A DNA stretch of 64,000 nt. Source: Cellulomonas sp. SG140. GTDB taxonomy: Bacteria; Actinomycetota; Actinomycetes; Actinomycetales; Cellulomonadaceae. Of the stretch, positions 50,769 through 59,914 are shown one piece after another. The translations under genes were made by a program, and so were the position numbers. The DNA lies in contig NZ_JANZLA010000006.1 of NCBI RefSeq assembly GCF_025770785.1, positions 186,001 through 250,000 of the forward strand. Direction: 5' to 3'. The notes under the pieces are model-generated. The model was not told the origin of the DNA and ran no database searches. It saw only the letters and a program-made list of their open reading frames with translations. Numbering within the stretch: position 1 is the first letter of the stretch; every line of letters begins with the position of its first letter.

Positions 50769-51959
50769 CTACCGCCGGGTCGACCGGACGGCGTCCCGCG
50801 CCTCCACGAACGCCTGCACGCACGTGGCGATGTCCTCCGGCGAGTGCGCGGCGGAGATCTGCACGCGGATCCGGGACCTGCCCATCGGCACCACCGGGTA
50901 GGAGAACGGGATCACGTACACGCCTCGCTCCAGGAGCGCGTCCGCGATGGCGACCGCCTCGTGGGCGTCCGGGAACATCACCGGGATGATGGCGTGCTCG
51001 CCCGGCAGCAGGTCGAACCCGGCGGCCTCCATCCGGTTCCGGAAGTCCGCCGCGTTGGCCCACAGCCGCGCGCGCTGGTCCGCACCGTCCGCCACCAGGT
51101 CCAGCGCGACCAGCGACGCGGCGACCACCGACGGCGGCACCGCGTTGGAGAACAGGTACGGCCGCGCCCGCTGCCGCAGCAGCTCCACGATCTCGGCGCG
51201 CGCGCTGATGTACCCGCCGGAGGCGCCGCCGAGCGCCTTGCCGAGCGTGCCTGAGACGATGTCGACCCGGTCCTGCACGCCGAACAGCTCCGGGGTGCCC
51301 GCGCCGGAGGGGCCGACGAAGCCGACGGCGTGCGAGTCGTCGACCATGACCAGCGCGTCGTACCGCTCGGCGAGGTCGCAGATGGCGTCGAGGGGCGCGA
51401 GGTAGCCGTCCATGGAGAACACGCCGTCCGTGACGACGAGGCGCCGGCGCGCGCCGCTCGCGGCCTGCAGCTGCGCCTCGAGGTCGGCCATGTCGCGGTT
51501 GCGGTACCGCAGGCGCTGCGCCTTGCACAGCCGGATGCCGTCGATGATCGACGCGTGGTTGAGCTCGTCGGAGATCACCGCGTCCTGCTCGCCGAGCAGC
51601 ACCTCGAACACCCCGCCGTTGGCGTCGAAGCACGACGGGAAGAGGATCGTCGCCTCGGTGCTCAGGAAGTCGGAGATCTTCTGCTCCAGCGCGACGTGCT
51701 GGGTCTGCGTGCCGCAGATGAAGCGCACGCTCGCCATCCCGAAGCCCCACTCGTCGAGCGCGGCCTTCGCGGCATCGACCAGGCGGGGGTGGTCCGCGAA
51801 CCCGAGGTAGTTGTTCGCGCAGAAGTTCAGGACGTCGCTGCCGGCCGAGCGCACGTGCGCCGCCTGCGGTGAGGCGAGCTGGCGCTCCGTCTTGTAGAGG
51901 CCTGCCTCCCTGATCTCCGCCAGGGTGTCCTCGAGCTGGCCGCGAACGCTGGAGTACAT
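50769..51959 (-). CDS. kbl: Glycine C-acetyltransferase (2-amino-3-ketobutyrate CoA ligase)
   Basis: Cleaves 2-amino-3-ketobutyrate with CoA to glycine and acetyl-CoA, the second step of threonine degradation. The 396-residue length is exactly that of the alpha-oxoamine synthase family. [77 protein letters not shown] and the PLP-lysine [16 protein letters not shown] match E. coli Kbl closely. It starts 3 nt after tdh. Confidence 0.96.
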   Translation of the reverse strand: MYSSVRGQLEDTLAEIREAGLYKTERQLASPQAAHVRSAGSDVLNFCANNYLGFADHPRLVDAAKAALDEWGFGMASVRFICGTQTQHVALEQKISDFLSTEATILFPSCFDANGGVFEVLLGEQDAVISDELNHASIIDGIRLCKAQRLRYRNRDMADLEAQLQAASGARRRLVVTDGVFSMDGYLAPLDAICDLAERYDALVMVDDSHAVGFVGPSGAGTPELFGVQDRVDIVSGTLGKALGGASGGYISARAEIVELLRQRARPYLFSNAVPPSVVAASLVALDLVADGADQRARLWANAADFRNRMEAAGFDLLPGEHAIIPVMFPDAHEAVAIADALLERGVYVIPFSYPVVPMGRSRIRVQISAAHSPEDIATCVQAFVEARDAVRSTRR

Positions 51960-51962
51960 GGT

Positions 51963-52994
51963 CTAGTCCTCGTCCCAGTCGATGATGACCTTGCCGCGGT
52001 CGCCGCTGCGCGCGGCGGCGAACGCCTCCTGCCAGCGGGAGGCCGGGAAGCGGTCGGTGATCACGCCCGTGACGTCCAGGCCGGTGCTCACCATCGCGGT
52101 CATCGTGTACCAGGTCTCGAACATCTCGCGGCCGTAGATGCCCTTGATGGTGATCATGTGGGACACCACCTTCGCCCAGTCGACGGCGATGGGCCGGCTC
52201 GGCAGCCCGAGCAGAGCCACCCGGGCACCGTGGGTCAGGTTGTCCAGCATCTCGGGCAGCGCGTTGGCGTTCCCGCTCATCTCCAGGCCGATGTCGAAGC
52301 CCTCCTGCATGTGCAGGCGCTCCTGCGCGGAGGCGATCCGGTCGTGCGCGACGTTGACCGCCAGGTCGACGCCCATCGAGCGGGCCAGCTCGAGACGGGC
52401 CTCGTTGACGTCCGTCACCACGATGAACCGGGCGCCGACGTGGCGGGCGACCGCCGCAGCCATCAGGCCGATCGGCCCGGCGCCGGTGATCAGCACGTCC
52501 TCGCCGACCAGGGGGAACGACAGGGCGGTGTGCACGGCGTTGCCCAGCGGGTCGAAGATCGCGGCCAGGTCGGGGTCGATGTCGTCCGGGTGGTGCCAGA
52601 CGTTGCTCTCCGGGACGACGACGTAGTCCGCGAACGCTCCGTCGCGGTTGACGCCGAGGCTCGAGACGCGGATGCACAGGTGCCGTCGACCCGCGCGGCA
52701 GTTGCGGCAGTGCCCGCACACGACGTGCCCCTCGGCGGAGACGAGGTCCCCGACCTTGACGGTGTGGACGTCGGCGCCCACCTCGACGACGTGACCGGAG
52801 AACTCGTGGCCGGGGACGAGCGGGGCGTCGATCGCCCCCGCGGCCCAGCTGTCCCACTCCTCGATGTGCAGGTCGGTGCCGCAGATGCCGGTGCGTCGCA
52901 CCCGGATCTTCACGTCGGTGCGTCCGGGGGTCGGTTCGGGCCGTTCGGTCAGGATCAGACCGGGCGCCGCAGCACTCTTGTAGAGGGCTCTCAT
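51963..52994 (-). CDS. tdh: L-threonine 3-dehydrogenase
   Basis: Zinc- and NAD-dependent oxidation of L-threonine to 2-amino-3-ketobutyrate. The 343-residue medium-chain dehydrogenase has the catalytic zinc motif [22 protein letters not shown], the structural zinc cluster [28 protein letters not shown] and the NAD fold [37 protein letters not shown] is characteristic of threonine dehydrogenase. ATG 52994 has GGAG 8 nt upstream. It is the first gene of a tdh-kbl operon. Confidence 0.96.
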   Translation of the reverse strand: MRALYKSAAAPGLILTERPEPTPGRTDVKIRVRRTGICGTDLHIEEWDSWAAGAIDAPLVPGHEFSGHVVEVGADVHTVKVGDLVSAEGHVVCGHCRNCRAGRRHLCIRVSSLGVNRDGAFADYVVVPESNVWHHPDDIDPDLAAIFDPLGNAVHTALSFPLVGEDVLITGAGPIGLMAAAVARHVGARFIVVTDVNEARLELARSMGVDLAVNVAHDRIASAQERLHMQEGFDIGLEMSGNANALPEMLDNLTHGARVALLGLPSRPIAVDWAKVVSHMITIKGIYGREMFETWYTMTAMVSTGLDVTGVITDRFPASRWQEAFAAARSGDRGKVIIDWDED

Positions 52995-53142
52995 CGCGCG
53001 AACTCCAGCTGTGAGGTGTCCGGCCGTCGTGCCGGCAACGGGGGTGGCCCGTCGTCGCAGCGTACCGACGAGCCCCGACGGGCGGCCGCGCGACGCGACG
53101 CCCGGGCCGACGCCGGCGCCCTGCTCAGCGGGCACATCCGGG

Positions 53143-53174
53143 CATGATCGGATTCATTCGAACGGCCGATCATG
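53143..53174. promoter_or_regulatory. CATGATCGG ... CCGATCATG inverted repeat upstream of tdh
   Basis: Perfect 9-bp arms (53143-53151 and 53166-53174) surround a 14-nt spacer that holds TTCGAA. The site lies ~150 bp upstream of tdh and ~65 bp upstream of the divergent gene at 53238. The long spacer and central position suggest an operator for a regulator dimer rather than a terminator. Confidence 0.5.
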
Positions 53175-53237
53175 TCCGTTCGCGTTGTGCGCCGATGACC
53201 ACCTCATCGGAACCGCCCACGCCGACGTGGAGGACCC

Positions 53238-54074
53238 ATGGCCCGACTGCCGAGCGCACGCCAGATCGCCCGCATGACGCCCCAGGAGATCGACGAGACC
53301 GCGACCCGCCTCGAGGCGCAGGTCGCCGAGCTGTCCTCCGAGCACGGTCGCACCGAGCAGATCTTCGGGCAGACCACGGGCGTCGCCGCCGCGTGGGCGG
53401 CTTCTGACTTCCAGATGCAGCTGCTGCAGGGCAGCCCCCGCGAGCAGGCGCGCAAGATCGACGAGGTGCGCGCCTGCATCGGCGAGCTGGACGCCGAGCA
53501 CGACCGCCGCGGCGGCTGGACCCGCGTCTTCCTGACGGCGGCCGAGGAGCCCGCACTGGCCCATGCCAGCCTCACGTGCCCGGCCGCGGCGGGGCGCGAG
53601 CACGTCCGACTGCCCGAATGGTCGGGGCGGCCCGTCGCCGAGATCGCCGAGGCGGCAGGCGTGCGGGCGTGCCCCACCTGCTACCCCGGTGTGCCGTACC
53701 ACTGGCGGGCCCGCGCGACCCGGATCCTCACGCCGGCCGAACGGGCCCGGTGGCAGGCGACCGGGGTGCGTCCCGTCGCGTCCACCGCATCGGCGACGCC
53801 GGCCTTCGCGGACGTGCAGGGCCGGCCCGTGCTGACGCTGGACGGGCAGGTGCTGCGCACCGTGGACGCCGCTGTCGACGAGTACGCCGGGGCCGCGGCC
53901 CAGCTCCGCTGGTACCGGGAGAACGGCCGCTCGGTCGCCGGGCTCGAGGTCCAGCAGGCGCTCTGCACCTACCTGCTGGAGGCCATCGCCGTCCATCGCG
54001 GCACCGAGATCGAGGTGCAGGAGCACCGGCTCGAGCGCCACGTCGAGGCGCGCCTTCGTCGCGACTGGGGCTGA
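53238..54074 (+). CDS. Protein of unknown function with predicted coiled coil and Cys motif
   Basis: I do not recognise this 278-residue protein. Residues ~15-95 are strongly helical and heptad-like (IDETATRLEAQVAELSSEHGRTEQIF, EQARKIDEVRACIGELDAEHDRR). The middle has a possible zinc site: SLTCPAAAGREHV followed ~25 residues later by ACPTCYPGV. The C-terminal ~100 residues are mixed alpha/beta. No signal peptide or membrane helix is present. GGAGGA lies just before ATG 53238. It ends 3 bp before the tRNA-Gln gene on the other strand. Confidence 0.75.
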   Translation: MARLPSARQIARMTPQEIDETATRLEAQVAELSSEHGRTEQIFGQTTGVAAAWAASDFQMQLLQGSPREQARKIDEVRACIGELDAEHDRRGGWTRVFLTAAEEPALAHASLTCPAAAGREHVRLPEWSGRPVAEIAEAAGVRACPTCYPGVPYHWRARATRILTPAERARWQATGVRPVASTASATPAFADVQGRPVLTLDGQVLRTVDAAVDEYAGAAAQLRWYRENGRSVAGLEVQQALCTYLLEAIAVHRGTEIEVQEHRLERHVEARLRRDWG

Positions 54075-54077
54075 CGG

Positions 54078-54149
54078 CTCCGCCCCCAGGATTCGAACCT
54101 GGACCGCAAGGCTCCAAAGGCCTGCGTGCTGCCGTTACACCAGGGCGGA
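54078..54149 (-). tRNA. tRNA-Gln (anticodon UUG)
   Basis: A 72-nt cloverleaf reads from 54149 downward. The acceptor stem TCCGCCC pairs with GGGCGGA, the anticodon loop CTTTGGA gives UUG, and the T arm is CCAGG-TTCGAAT-CCTGG. The discriminator is G and the CCA end is not encoded. tRNA-Gln near glmU/rpf is common in actinobacteria. No integrase or duplicated 3' end is nearby. Confidence 0.96.
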
Positions 54150-54280
54150 CCGACGCGAACGTCGGTGGGCAAGTCTGCCAGCCGGTGGCCTGCCGCCGGG
54201 GCGCCGCCGCGGGTGCCGCCGGAGGGGGTTCGCCCGGCAAGCCCGCCCTCCGTACAGGTACCGGACGGCACAATGGCCCG

Positions 54281-54964
54281 ATGGCCGCCGACAGCAGACG
54301 ATCCGCGCGCTCGCGCATGACGGGCACGCAGCGGCGCGCGCAGCTGCTGGACGTGTCGCGGCACCTGTTCGCGGAGAAGGGCTTCGAGAACACGAGCGTC
54401 GAGGAGATCGCGGCGCGCGCCGAGGTGTCCAAGCCGGTGGTGTACGAGCACTTCGGCGGCAAGGAAGGCATCTACGCCGTCGTCGTCGACCGGGAGATGC
54501 AGGCGCTCCTCGCGGCGCTCACGGGTGCGCTGGAGGGCGGTGGGCACCCGCGCGTGCTCGTCGAGCGCACCGCCCTGGCGCTGCTGGGGTACATCGAGGA
54601 GTCCGAGGACGGGTTCCGCATCCTGGTCCGCGACTCCCCCGTCGCGCAGGCGACCGGCACGTTCTCGAGCCTGATCGGGGACATCGCCACGCAGGTGGAG
54701 CACCTGCTGGCCGACCAGTTCAAGCAGACCGGCCTCGACCCGCGCACGGCGCCGATGTACGCCCAGATGCTGGTCGGCATGGTCGCCCTGACCGGGCAGT
54801 GGTGGCTGGACGCGAGGAGCCCCAAGCGCACCGAGGTGGCGGCGCACCTGGTCAACCTCGCATGGAACGGCCTGCAGGGTCTGGAGCGACGGCCGCTGCT
54901 GTCCCGCACGCCGGCGCCGGTTCCCACGGCGCGGAGCCGCCGAGACTCTCTCGACGTCGAGTAA
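54281..54964 (+). CDS. TetR-family regulator
   Basis: A 227-residue regulator. The HTH is RAQLLDVSRHLFAEKGFENTSVEEIAARAEVSKPVVYEHFGGKEGIYAVVVDREM (residues ~19-72). The C-terminal helical ligand domain ends in a disordered tail. Its position between glmU-side and mfd-side genes matches the conserved TetR gene of other actinobacteria (Rv1019 in M. tuberculosis, from memory of gene order). ATG 54281 is chosen; an overlapping ATG at 54273 is in another frame. Confidence 0.9.
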   Translation: MAADSRRSARSRMTGTQRRAQLLDVSRHLFAEKGFENTSVEEIAARAEVSKPVVYEHFGGKEGIYAVVVDREMQALLAALTGALEGGGHPRVLVERTALALLGYIEESEDGFRILVRDSPVAQATGTFSSLIGDIATQVEHLLADQFKQTGLDPRTAPMYAQMLVGMVALTGQWWLDARSPKRTEVAAHLVNLAWNGLQGLERRPLLSRTPAPVPTARSRRDSLDVE

Positions 54965-54973
54965 TCTGCGGGC

Positions 54974-55528
54974 GTGCCCGACGCCGGCCCCCGCGACAAC
55001 GCCCTCACGGGCACGGGCGCGGGCGGGACGGGGACCGCGGTCGACGAGGTGGACCGCATCGTCGCCGCCTGGCGTCGCGAGCGGCCCGACCTGGACGTCT
55101 CGCCCCTGACGGTCCTGTCCCGGATCAGCCGGCTCGCGCGGCACCTCGACCTCGCTCGGCGCAGCGCGTTCGCCCGGCACGGGCTCGAGACGTGGGCGTT
55201 CGACGTGCTGTCCGCCCTCCGCCGGGAGGGTGCACCGTTCCGGCTCTCCCCCGGCGCGCTGCTCACCCAGACGCTCGTCACCTCCGGCACCATGACGAAC
55301 CGCATCGACCGGCTGGCCGAGCACGGTCTGGTGGAGCGGCTGCCGTCGCCCGACGACCGGCGCGGGGTGCTGGTGCAGCTGACACCGGCCGGCCTGCGGA
55401 CGGTGGACGACGCGATGGCCGACCTGCTGGCGGTGGAGCGCGAGCTGTTGGGCGACCTGCCGGAACCGGACCGGGAGCGGCTGGCCGAGCTGCTGCGCAC
55501 GGTGGTGGCACCGTTCGACGCCTCCTGA
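54974..55528 (+). CDS. MarR-family regulator
   Basis: A 184-residue winged-helix regulator. The core HLDLARRSAFARHGLETWAFDVLSALRREG ... LLTQTLVTSGTMTNRIDRLAEHGLVERLPSPDDRRGVLVQLTPAG is a standard MarR domain with the wing DDRRG. The N-terminal ~25 residues are Gly/Ala/Thr-rich. The GTG at 54974 is 9 nt past the TetR stop, so the two genes likely share a transcript. The target is unknown. It is convergent with the ABC-F gene. Confidence 0.9.
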   Translation: MPDAGPRDNALTGTGAGGTGTAVDEVDRIVAAWRRERPDLDVSPLTVLSRISRLARHLDLARRSAFARHGLETWAFDVLSALRREGAPFRLSPGALLTQTLVTSGTMTNRIDRLAEHGLVERLPSPDDRRGVLVQLTPAGLRTVDDAMADLLAVERELLGDLPEPDRERLAELLRTVVAPFDAS

Positions 55529-55577
55529 GCCCGGGGTCCTGAGCCGAGGCGCTCAGGCCGGGGTTCGGCGCGGGTCG

Positions 55578-57386
55578 TCAGCCGGCGGTCTCGGACGCCT
55601 CCAGCCAGGCGTTCTCCAGCTCGTCCTTCTCGTCGGCGAGCGCCCGCAGCTCCGCGTCGAGCGCCAGCACCGCCTGGTGGTCGGTCGCCTGGGCCGCGAG
55701 CTTCTCGTGCAGCTCGGTCTCCAGCACGGCGATGCGTGACAGCCGTCGTTCGATGCGGGCGAGCTCCTTGCGGGCCGCACGGATGTCCGCCTGGGACGGC
55801 GCGGCCGTGAGCGCGGGCTCGTCGTCCGTCCCGGCTGACGCCGCGGGTGTGGAGACCGCGTCACCGTTCTCGGCCGCCTCGATCGCCGCCCGGCGCAGGT
55901 GCAGGTACTCCTCCACCCCACCGGGTAGGTCCCGCACCGTGCCGTCGCCGAGCAGGGCGACCTGCCGGTCGCACACGCGCTCCAGCAGGTAGCGGTCGTG
56001 GCTGACGACGACGAGCGTCCCGGGGAAGCCGTCGAGCAGGTCCTCCAGCGCCGCCAGGGTGTCGGTGTCGAGGTCGTTGGTCGGCTCGTCGAGCAGCAGC
56101 ACGTTCGGCTCGCCGACCAGCAGGCGCAGCAGCTGCAGGCGTCGGCGCTCGCCGCCGGACAGGTCGCGCACCAGCGTGCGGGCACGCTCGCGCGGGAAGC
56201 CGAGACGCTCCACCAGCTGGGCGGCGGTCAGCTCCTTGCCGCCGACGACGATCTGGCGGCGCTCGGACTCCACCACCTGCACCGCCGTGAGGTGCCCGAT
56301 CGTGTCCAGGTCCTCGATGTCCTGGCGCAGCTCGACGGCACGGACGGTCTTCCCCCGGCGGATGCGCCCGCTGTCCGGGGCCACGCGGCCGGACAGCAGG
56401 CCAAGCAGCGTCGTCTTGCCCGCACCGTTCACGCCGACCACGCCGTACCGGTCGCCGGGACCCAGCCGCCACGTGACGTCGTCGAGGATGACGCGGTCGC
56501 CGAACGCCAGGGACACGTCCTCGACGTCCAGCACGTCCTTGCCGAGGCGGGCGGTCGCGGTGCGGGCCAGCTCGAGGCGGTCGCGGGGCGGCGGCTCGTC
56601 GGCGATCAGGACGGCGGCGGCGTCGAGCCGGAACTTCGGCTTGGACGTGCGAGCCGGTGCACCGCGACGCAGCCAGGCGAGCTCCTTGCGGAGCAGGTTG
56701 GCGCGCTTGGCCTCGACGGTCGCGGCGTTCTGGGCGCGTTCCGCACGGGCGAGGACGTAGGCGGCGTAGCCGCCGTCGTACGGGTCGACGACGCCGTCGT
56801 GCACCTCCCACGTGCGGGTGGTGACGGCGTCGAGGAACCAGCGGTCGTGGGTGACGACGACGAGCGCACCGGCCCCTCGTCCGAACCGCTGCACCAGGTG
56901 CTCGGCCAGCCACGCGACGCCCTCGACGTCGAGGTGGTTGGTCGGCTCGTCCAGCAGCAGCACCTCGTCGTCCCGCACCAGGAGGGCCGCGAGCGCCACG
57001 CGCCGACGCTGGCCGCCGGAGAGGGTGGCGACGTCCGCGTCGAGCGAGACGTCGGACAGCAGGCCGGCGTGCACCGAGCGGATGCGGGGGTCCGACGCCC
57101 AGCTGTGCACGTCGGCACCGCCGTGCACCGCGGCCAGGACCGTGCCGTGCTCCAGGTCGTCGCGCTGGTCGAGCATCGCCACGCGCACCCCGCCGGCACG
57201 GGTCACCCGGCCCTCGTCGGGCGTCCGCGTCCCGGCCAGCACGCGCAGCAGGGTGGACTTGCCGGCACCGTTGGGGCCGACGACGCCGATCCGCGCGCCG
57301 TCGTCCAGGCCGAGGGACACGCCGTCGAGCACCCGCCGGGTGCCGAGCGCGAGGGCGACGCGGTCGGCGCCGAGCAGATGAGCCAC
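55578..57386 (-). CDS. ABC-F family ATPase (Uup/EttA-like)
   Basis: A 602-residue soluble protein with two ABC ATPase domains and no membrane part, as expected of ABC-F translation factors. Domain 1: GVVGPNGAGKSTLLRVLAG, LSGGQRRRVALAALL, LLLDEPTNHLD. Domain 2: GVVGVNGAGKTTLLGLLSG, LSGGERRRLQLLRLL, LLLDEPTNDLD. A C-terminal coiled coil (RAARKELARIERRLSRI...) resembles Uup. GTG 57386 gives the usual start MAHLLGADRVAL. In related actinobacteria an ABC-F gene follows ispE directly; here the dicarboxylate module intervenes. Confidence 0.92.
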   Translation of the reverse strand: MAHLLGADRVALALGTRRVLDGVSLGLDDGARIGVVGPNGAGKSTLLRVLAGTRTPDEGRVTRAGGVRVAMLDQRDDLEHGTVLAAVHGGADVHSWASDPRIRSVHAGLLSDVSLDADVATLSGGQRRRVALAALLVRDDEVLLLDEPTNHLDVEGVAWLAEHLVQRFGRGAGALVVVTHDRWFLDAVTTRTWEVHDGVVDPYDGGYAAYVLARAERAQNAATVEAKRANLLRKELAWLRRGAPARTSKPKFRLDAAAVLIADEPPPRDRLELARTATARLGKDVLDVEDVSLAFGDRVILDDVTWRLGPGDRYGVVGVNGAGKTTLLGLLSGRVAPDSGRIRRGKTVRAVELRQDIEDLDTIGHLTAVQVVESERRQIVVGGKELTAAQLVERLGFPRERARTLVRDLSGGERRRLQLLRLLVGEPNVLLLDEPTNDLDTDTLAALEDLLDGFPGTLVVVSHDRYLLERVCDRQVALLGDGTVRDLPGGVEEYLHLRRAAIEAAENGDAVSTPAASAGTDDEPALTAAPSQADIRAARKELARIERRLSRIAVLETELHEKLAAQATDHQAVLALDAELRALADEKDELENAWLEASETAG

Positions 57387-57467
57387 GGGGCGCCACGGTA
57401 CCCGGGCGTCGCGCCCCGACCGATCCGGCCGATCCGACCCGGACCGGACTGGACCGGCCCGCGGCGC

Positions 57468-58160
57468 TCAGGCGCCGCCCACCCAGCGGTACTCGACCTC
57501 CGGGCGCCCGGCACTGCCGTACCGCGAACGCCGCACCACCAGACCCGTGTCGGCGAGGTGCTCGAGGTAGCGCCGCGCGGTGACGCGGGACGCACCGACC
57601 TGTCCGGCGACCTCGGCGGAGGAGCGGGCCTCGGCGGCCGACCGCAGCACCCCGACCACGGCGTCGAGGGACTCGCGGCTCATCCCCTTGGGCAGGCTCG
57701 ACGGGTCGTGCCCACGCAGGGTGGCGATGATCCCGTCGACCTCGTGCTGCCCGCTCGCGACGTCGCCGACCAGGCGGCCGCGGTACGCCGCGTAGCGCTC
57801 GAGCTTGTCCCGCAGCGCCGCGAACGTGAACGGCTTCAGCAGGTACTGCACGACGCCCTGCGACACGGCCGCGCGCACCACCTCCAGGTCCCGGGCCGAG
57901 GTGACCGCGATGACGTCCGCGCGATGGCCTGCGCTCCGCATCGCCCGCACCACGTCGAGGCCGTCCAGGCCCGGCGGCAGGTGCAGGTCCAGCAGCACCA
58001 GGTCGATAGCGGAGCCGGCGGACGCCAGCAGCCGCAGCGCCGCGGCGCCGTCGTGCGCGAGGCCGCGGACCACGAAGCCGGGCACGCGTTCGACGTAGGT
58101 CCGGTGCGCCTCGGCTGCGACGGGCTCGTCCTCCACGATCAGCACGCCGATGTCGGTCAT
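57468..58160 (-). CDS. CitB/DcuR-family response regulator
   Basis: A 230-residue response regulator. The receiver domain has VLIVEDEPVAAEAH, the phospho-Asp in LVLLDLHLPPG (~59) and the Lys in LLKPF (~110). The C-terminal HTH (ARSSAEVAGQVGASRVTARRYLEHLADTGLV) matches the CitB/DcuR/DctR type, which regulates dicarboxylate or citrate uptake. It follows the kinase with a 4-nt overlap; dctA is the divergent neighbour and likely target. Confidence 0.93.
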   Translation of the reverse strand: MTDIGVLIVEDEPVAAEAHRTYVERVPGFVVRGLAHDGAAALRLLASAGSAIDLVLLDLHLPPGLDGLDVVRAMRSAGHRADVIAVTSARDLEVVRAAVSQGVVQYLLKPFTFAALRDKLERYAAYRGRLVGDVASGQHEVDGIIATLRGHDPSSLPKGMSRESLDAVVGVLRSAAEARSSAEVAGQVGASRVTARRYLEHLADTGLVVRRSRYGSAGRPEVEYRWVGGA

Positions 58161-59797
58161 CGCGCCACCTCGACGGCGACGGGCAGCCGGACGGTGAACA
58201 CGGCACCGGGGTACGGCGGCTCGCCGGTGCCGCGGACCTCGACCGTGCCGTTGTTCCGGCGGGCCGTCTGGCCGACGAGGGCGAGGCCCAGCCCGTGGCC
58301 CGCGAGCCGCTGGTCCGTCTTGGTGGACCAGCCGCGGGTGAACGCGCGGGCCGCCGTCTCGTCGCTGAGCCCCGGACCGGTGTCGCCGACCTGCAGCACC
58401 ACGACGCTCTCGATGCCCCCCTCGGTCCGCGCGTCCTCCACCCAGCCGCTGAACCGCACCCGGCGCGGGCCGGGCGCCGAGGCCGCCGCATCGATCGCGT
58501 TGTCCAGCAGGTTGCCGACCACCGTGACCACGTCACGGGCCGGGAGCAGGCCTTCCGGCACCGAGGTCGCGGCGTCCACCTCGAGCTCGACACCGCGCTC
58601 GTTGGCCTCGGCCGCCTTGCCGAGCAGCAGGGCGGCCAGGACGGGCTCGCCGACGGCGCCGACGACCAGGTCGGTCAGCCGCTGCGCCGCGGCGAGCTCC
58701 ACCGTGGCGAAGTCGAGCGCCTGGTCGGTGCGTCCCAGCTCGATCAGGCTGATCACGCTGTGCAGACGGTTCGCCGCCTCGTGCGCCTGCGAGCGCAGCG
58801 CCTCCGCCAGCCCCCGTGCCGAGTTCAGCTCGCCGGTCAGCGCCTGCAGGTCGGTGTGGTCGCGCAGGGTGATCACGGCACCGAGCTCACGGCCCTTCCA
58901 GCGGGCCGGCGCGCGGTTGACGACGAGGACCCGGTTGGCGGTCAGCTGGATCGCGTCCTCGACGGTGCTGGCACCCGTCAGCGAGGCCGCCATCGGCGCG
59001 GGCAGCCCGAGCTCGTCGAGGCGGCGGCCCTCCCAGTCGGGGCCGAGGTCGAGGAGCCGGCGCGCCTCGTCGTTCGCGAGGACGAGGCGGCCGTGCGGGT
59101 CGAGCAGGACGAGCCCCTCGCGCACCGCGTGCAGCACGGCGTCGTAGAACTCGTACATCCGACCGAGCTCGGCGGGCCCGAGGCCGTGGGTCTGACGACG
59201 GAGCCGGCGCGCCACCAGCACGGCGCCGAACGCCGCGAGGCTCAGCGCCACGGCACCGGCGCCCAGCAGCCGGGGCACCTGCTGCGCGAGGGCCCGCGAG
59301 ACCGTGCCCCGGCTGACGCCGACGGAGACGAGCCCGACCACGGTGCCGGTGTCCGACCTGACCGGGACGACGGCACGCTCCGAGGGCCCCAGCGTGCCGG
59401 TGTAGGTCTCCAGGACGACGCCGCCGGCGAGCGCGGCGTCGATGTGGCCGATGAACGGCTGGCCGATCAGGCTGGGGTTCGGGTGCGAGTAGCGCGTCCG
59501 GTCCGTCCCCATCACCACGACGAAGTCCGTCGCGGTGTCGCGCCGGACCTGCTCGGCGAGCGGTTGCAGCACCGTCGACGGGTCGGGGGTCGCCAGCGCA
59601 GCCCGCACCTCGGGAGTCGCCGCGACGGCCCGGGCGACGGCGAGCACGCGGCTCCGGGTGGACTCCTGGCTGCTCTGCCGGGCCTGCAGGTAGGCCGCCG
59701 CGCCGCCAGCGAGCAGCACAACCGCCACGACCACCAGCTGCAGCGTGAACACCTGCCACGCCAGGCTCCACCGCCGAGGGTCCATGCGCCGTCGCAT
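58157..59797 (-). CDS. CitA/DcuS-type sensor histidine kinase
   Basis: A 546-residue membrane kinase. Helix 1 at ~13-35, a periplasmic Cache-like sensor domain (~38-175, with DFVVVMGTDRTRYSHPNPSLIGQPF as in citrate/C4-dicarboxylate sensors), helix 2 at ~180-200, a PAS domain (~210-310), and the short H-box QAHEAANRLHSVISLIELG typical of CitA/DcuS (no HisKA domain). ATP site: GNLLDNAIDAA, DTGPGLSDE, GHGLGLALVGQT. ATG 59797 or 59785 may start; neither has a strong ribosome site. Divergent from dctA. Confidence 0.92.
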   Translation of the reverse strand: MRRRMDPRRWSLAWQVFTLQLVVVAVVLLAGGAAAYLQARQSSQESTRSRVLAVARAVAATPEVRAALATPDPSTVLQPLAEQVRRDTATDFVVVMGTDRTRYSHPNPSLIGQPFIGHIDAALAGGVVLETYTGTLGPSERAVVPVRSDTGTVVGLVSVGVSRGTVSRALAQQVPRLLGAGAVALSLAAFGAVLVARRLRRQTHGLGPAELGRMYEFYDAVLHAVREGLVLLDPHGRLVLANDEARRLLDLGPDWEGRRLDELGLPAPMAASLTGASTVEDAIQLTANRVLVVNRAPARWKGRELGAVITLRDHTDLQALTGELNSARGLAEALRSQAHEAANRLHSVISLIELGRTDQALDFATVELAAAQRLTDLVVGAVGEPVLAALLLGKAAEANERGVELEVDAATSVPEGLLPARDVVTVVGNLLDNAIDAAASAPGPRRVRFSGWVEDARTEGGIESVVVLQVGDTGPGLSDETAARAFTRGWSTKTDQRLAGHGLGLALVGQTARRNNGTVEVRGTGEPPYPGAVFTVRLPVAVEVAR

Positions 59798-59835
59798 GCC
59801 CAAAGTGTGCGTCACGTGCGCAGCGCCAGCCGTAG

Positions 59836-59866
59836 ACGCAATGAACGCAATCGTGACCCAGGTCAC
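59836..59866. promoter_or_regulatory. Repeat and CRP/GlxR-like site in the dctA/kinase divergent promoter
   Basis: ACGCAAT occurs twice with a 9-bp period (59836-59842 and 59845-59851), a possible response-regulator box. Immediately after, GTGACC-CA-GGTCAC (59853-59866) is a perfect palindrome that fits GTGA-N6-TCAC, the core of CRP/GlxR sites. Both lie ~50-80 bp upstream of dctA. The proteins involved are inferred. Confidence 0.5.
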
Positions 59867-59914
59867 CATCCGTACGAGCCTCGGGGCACCAGACCCCAGC
59901 CCCGGAGGTTCATG

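Noticed and set aside
54078..54149. tRNA-Gln as a mobile-element attachment site
   Set aside because: No integrase, excisionase or second copy of the tRNA 3' end was found in the window.
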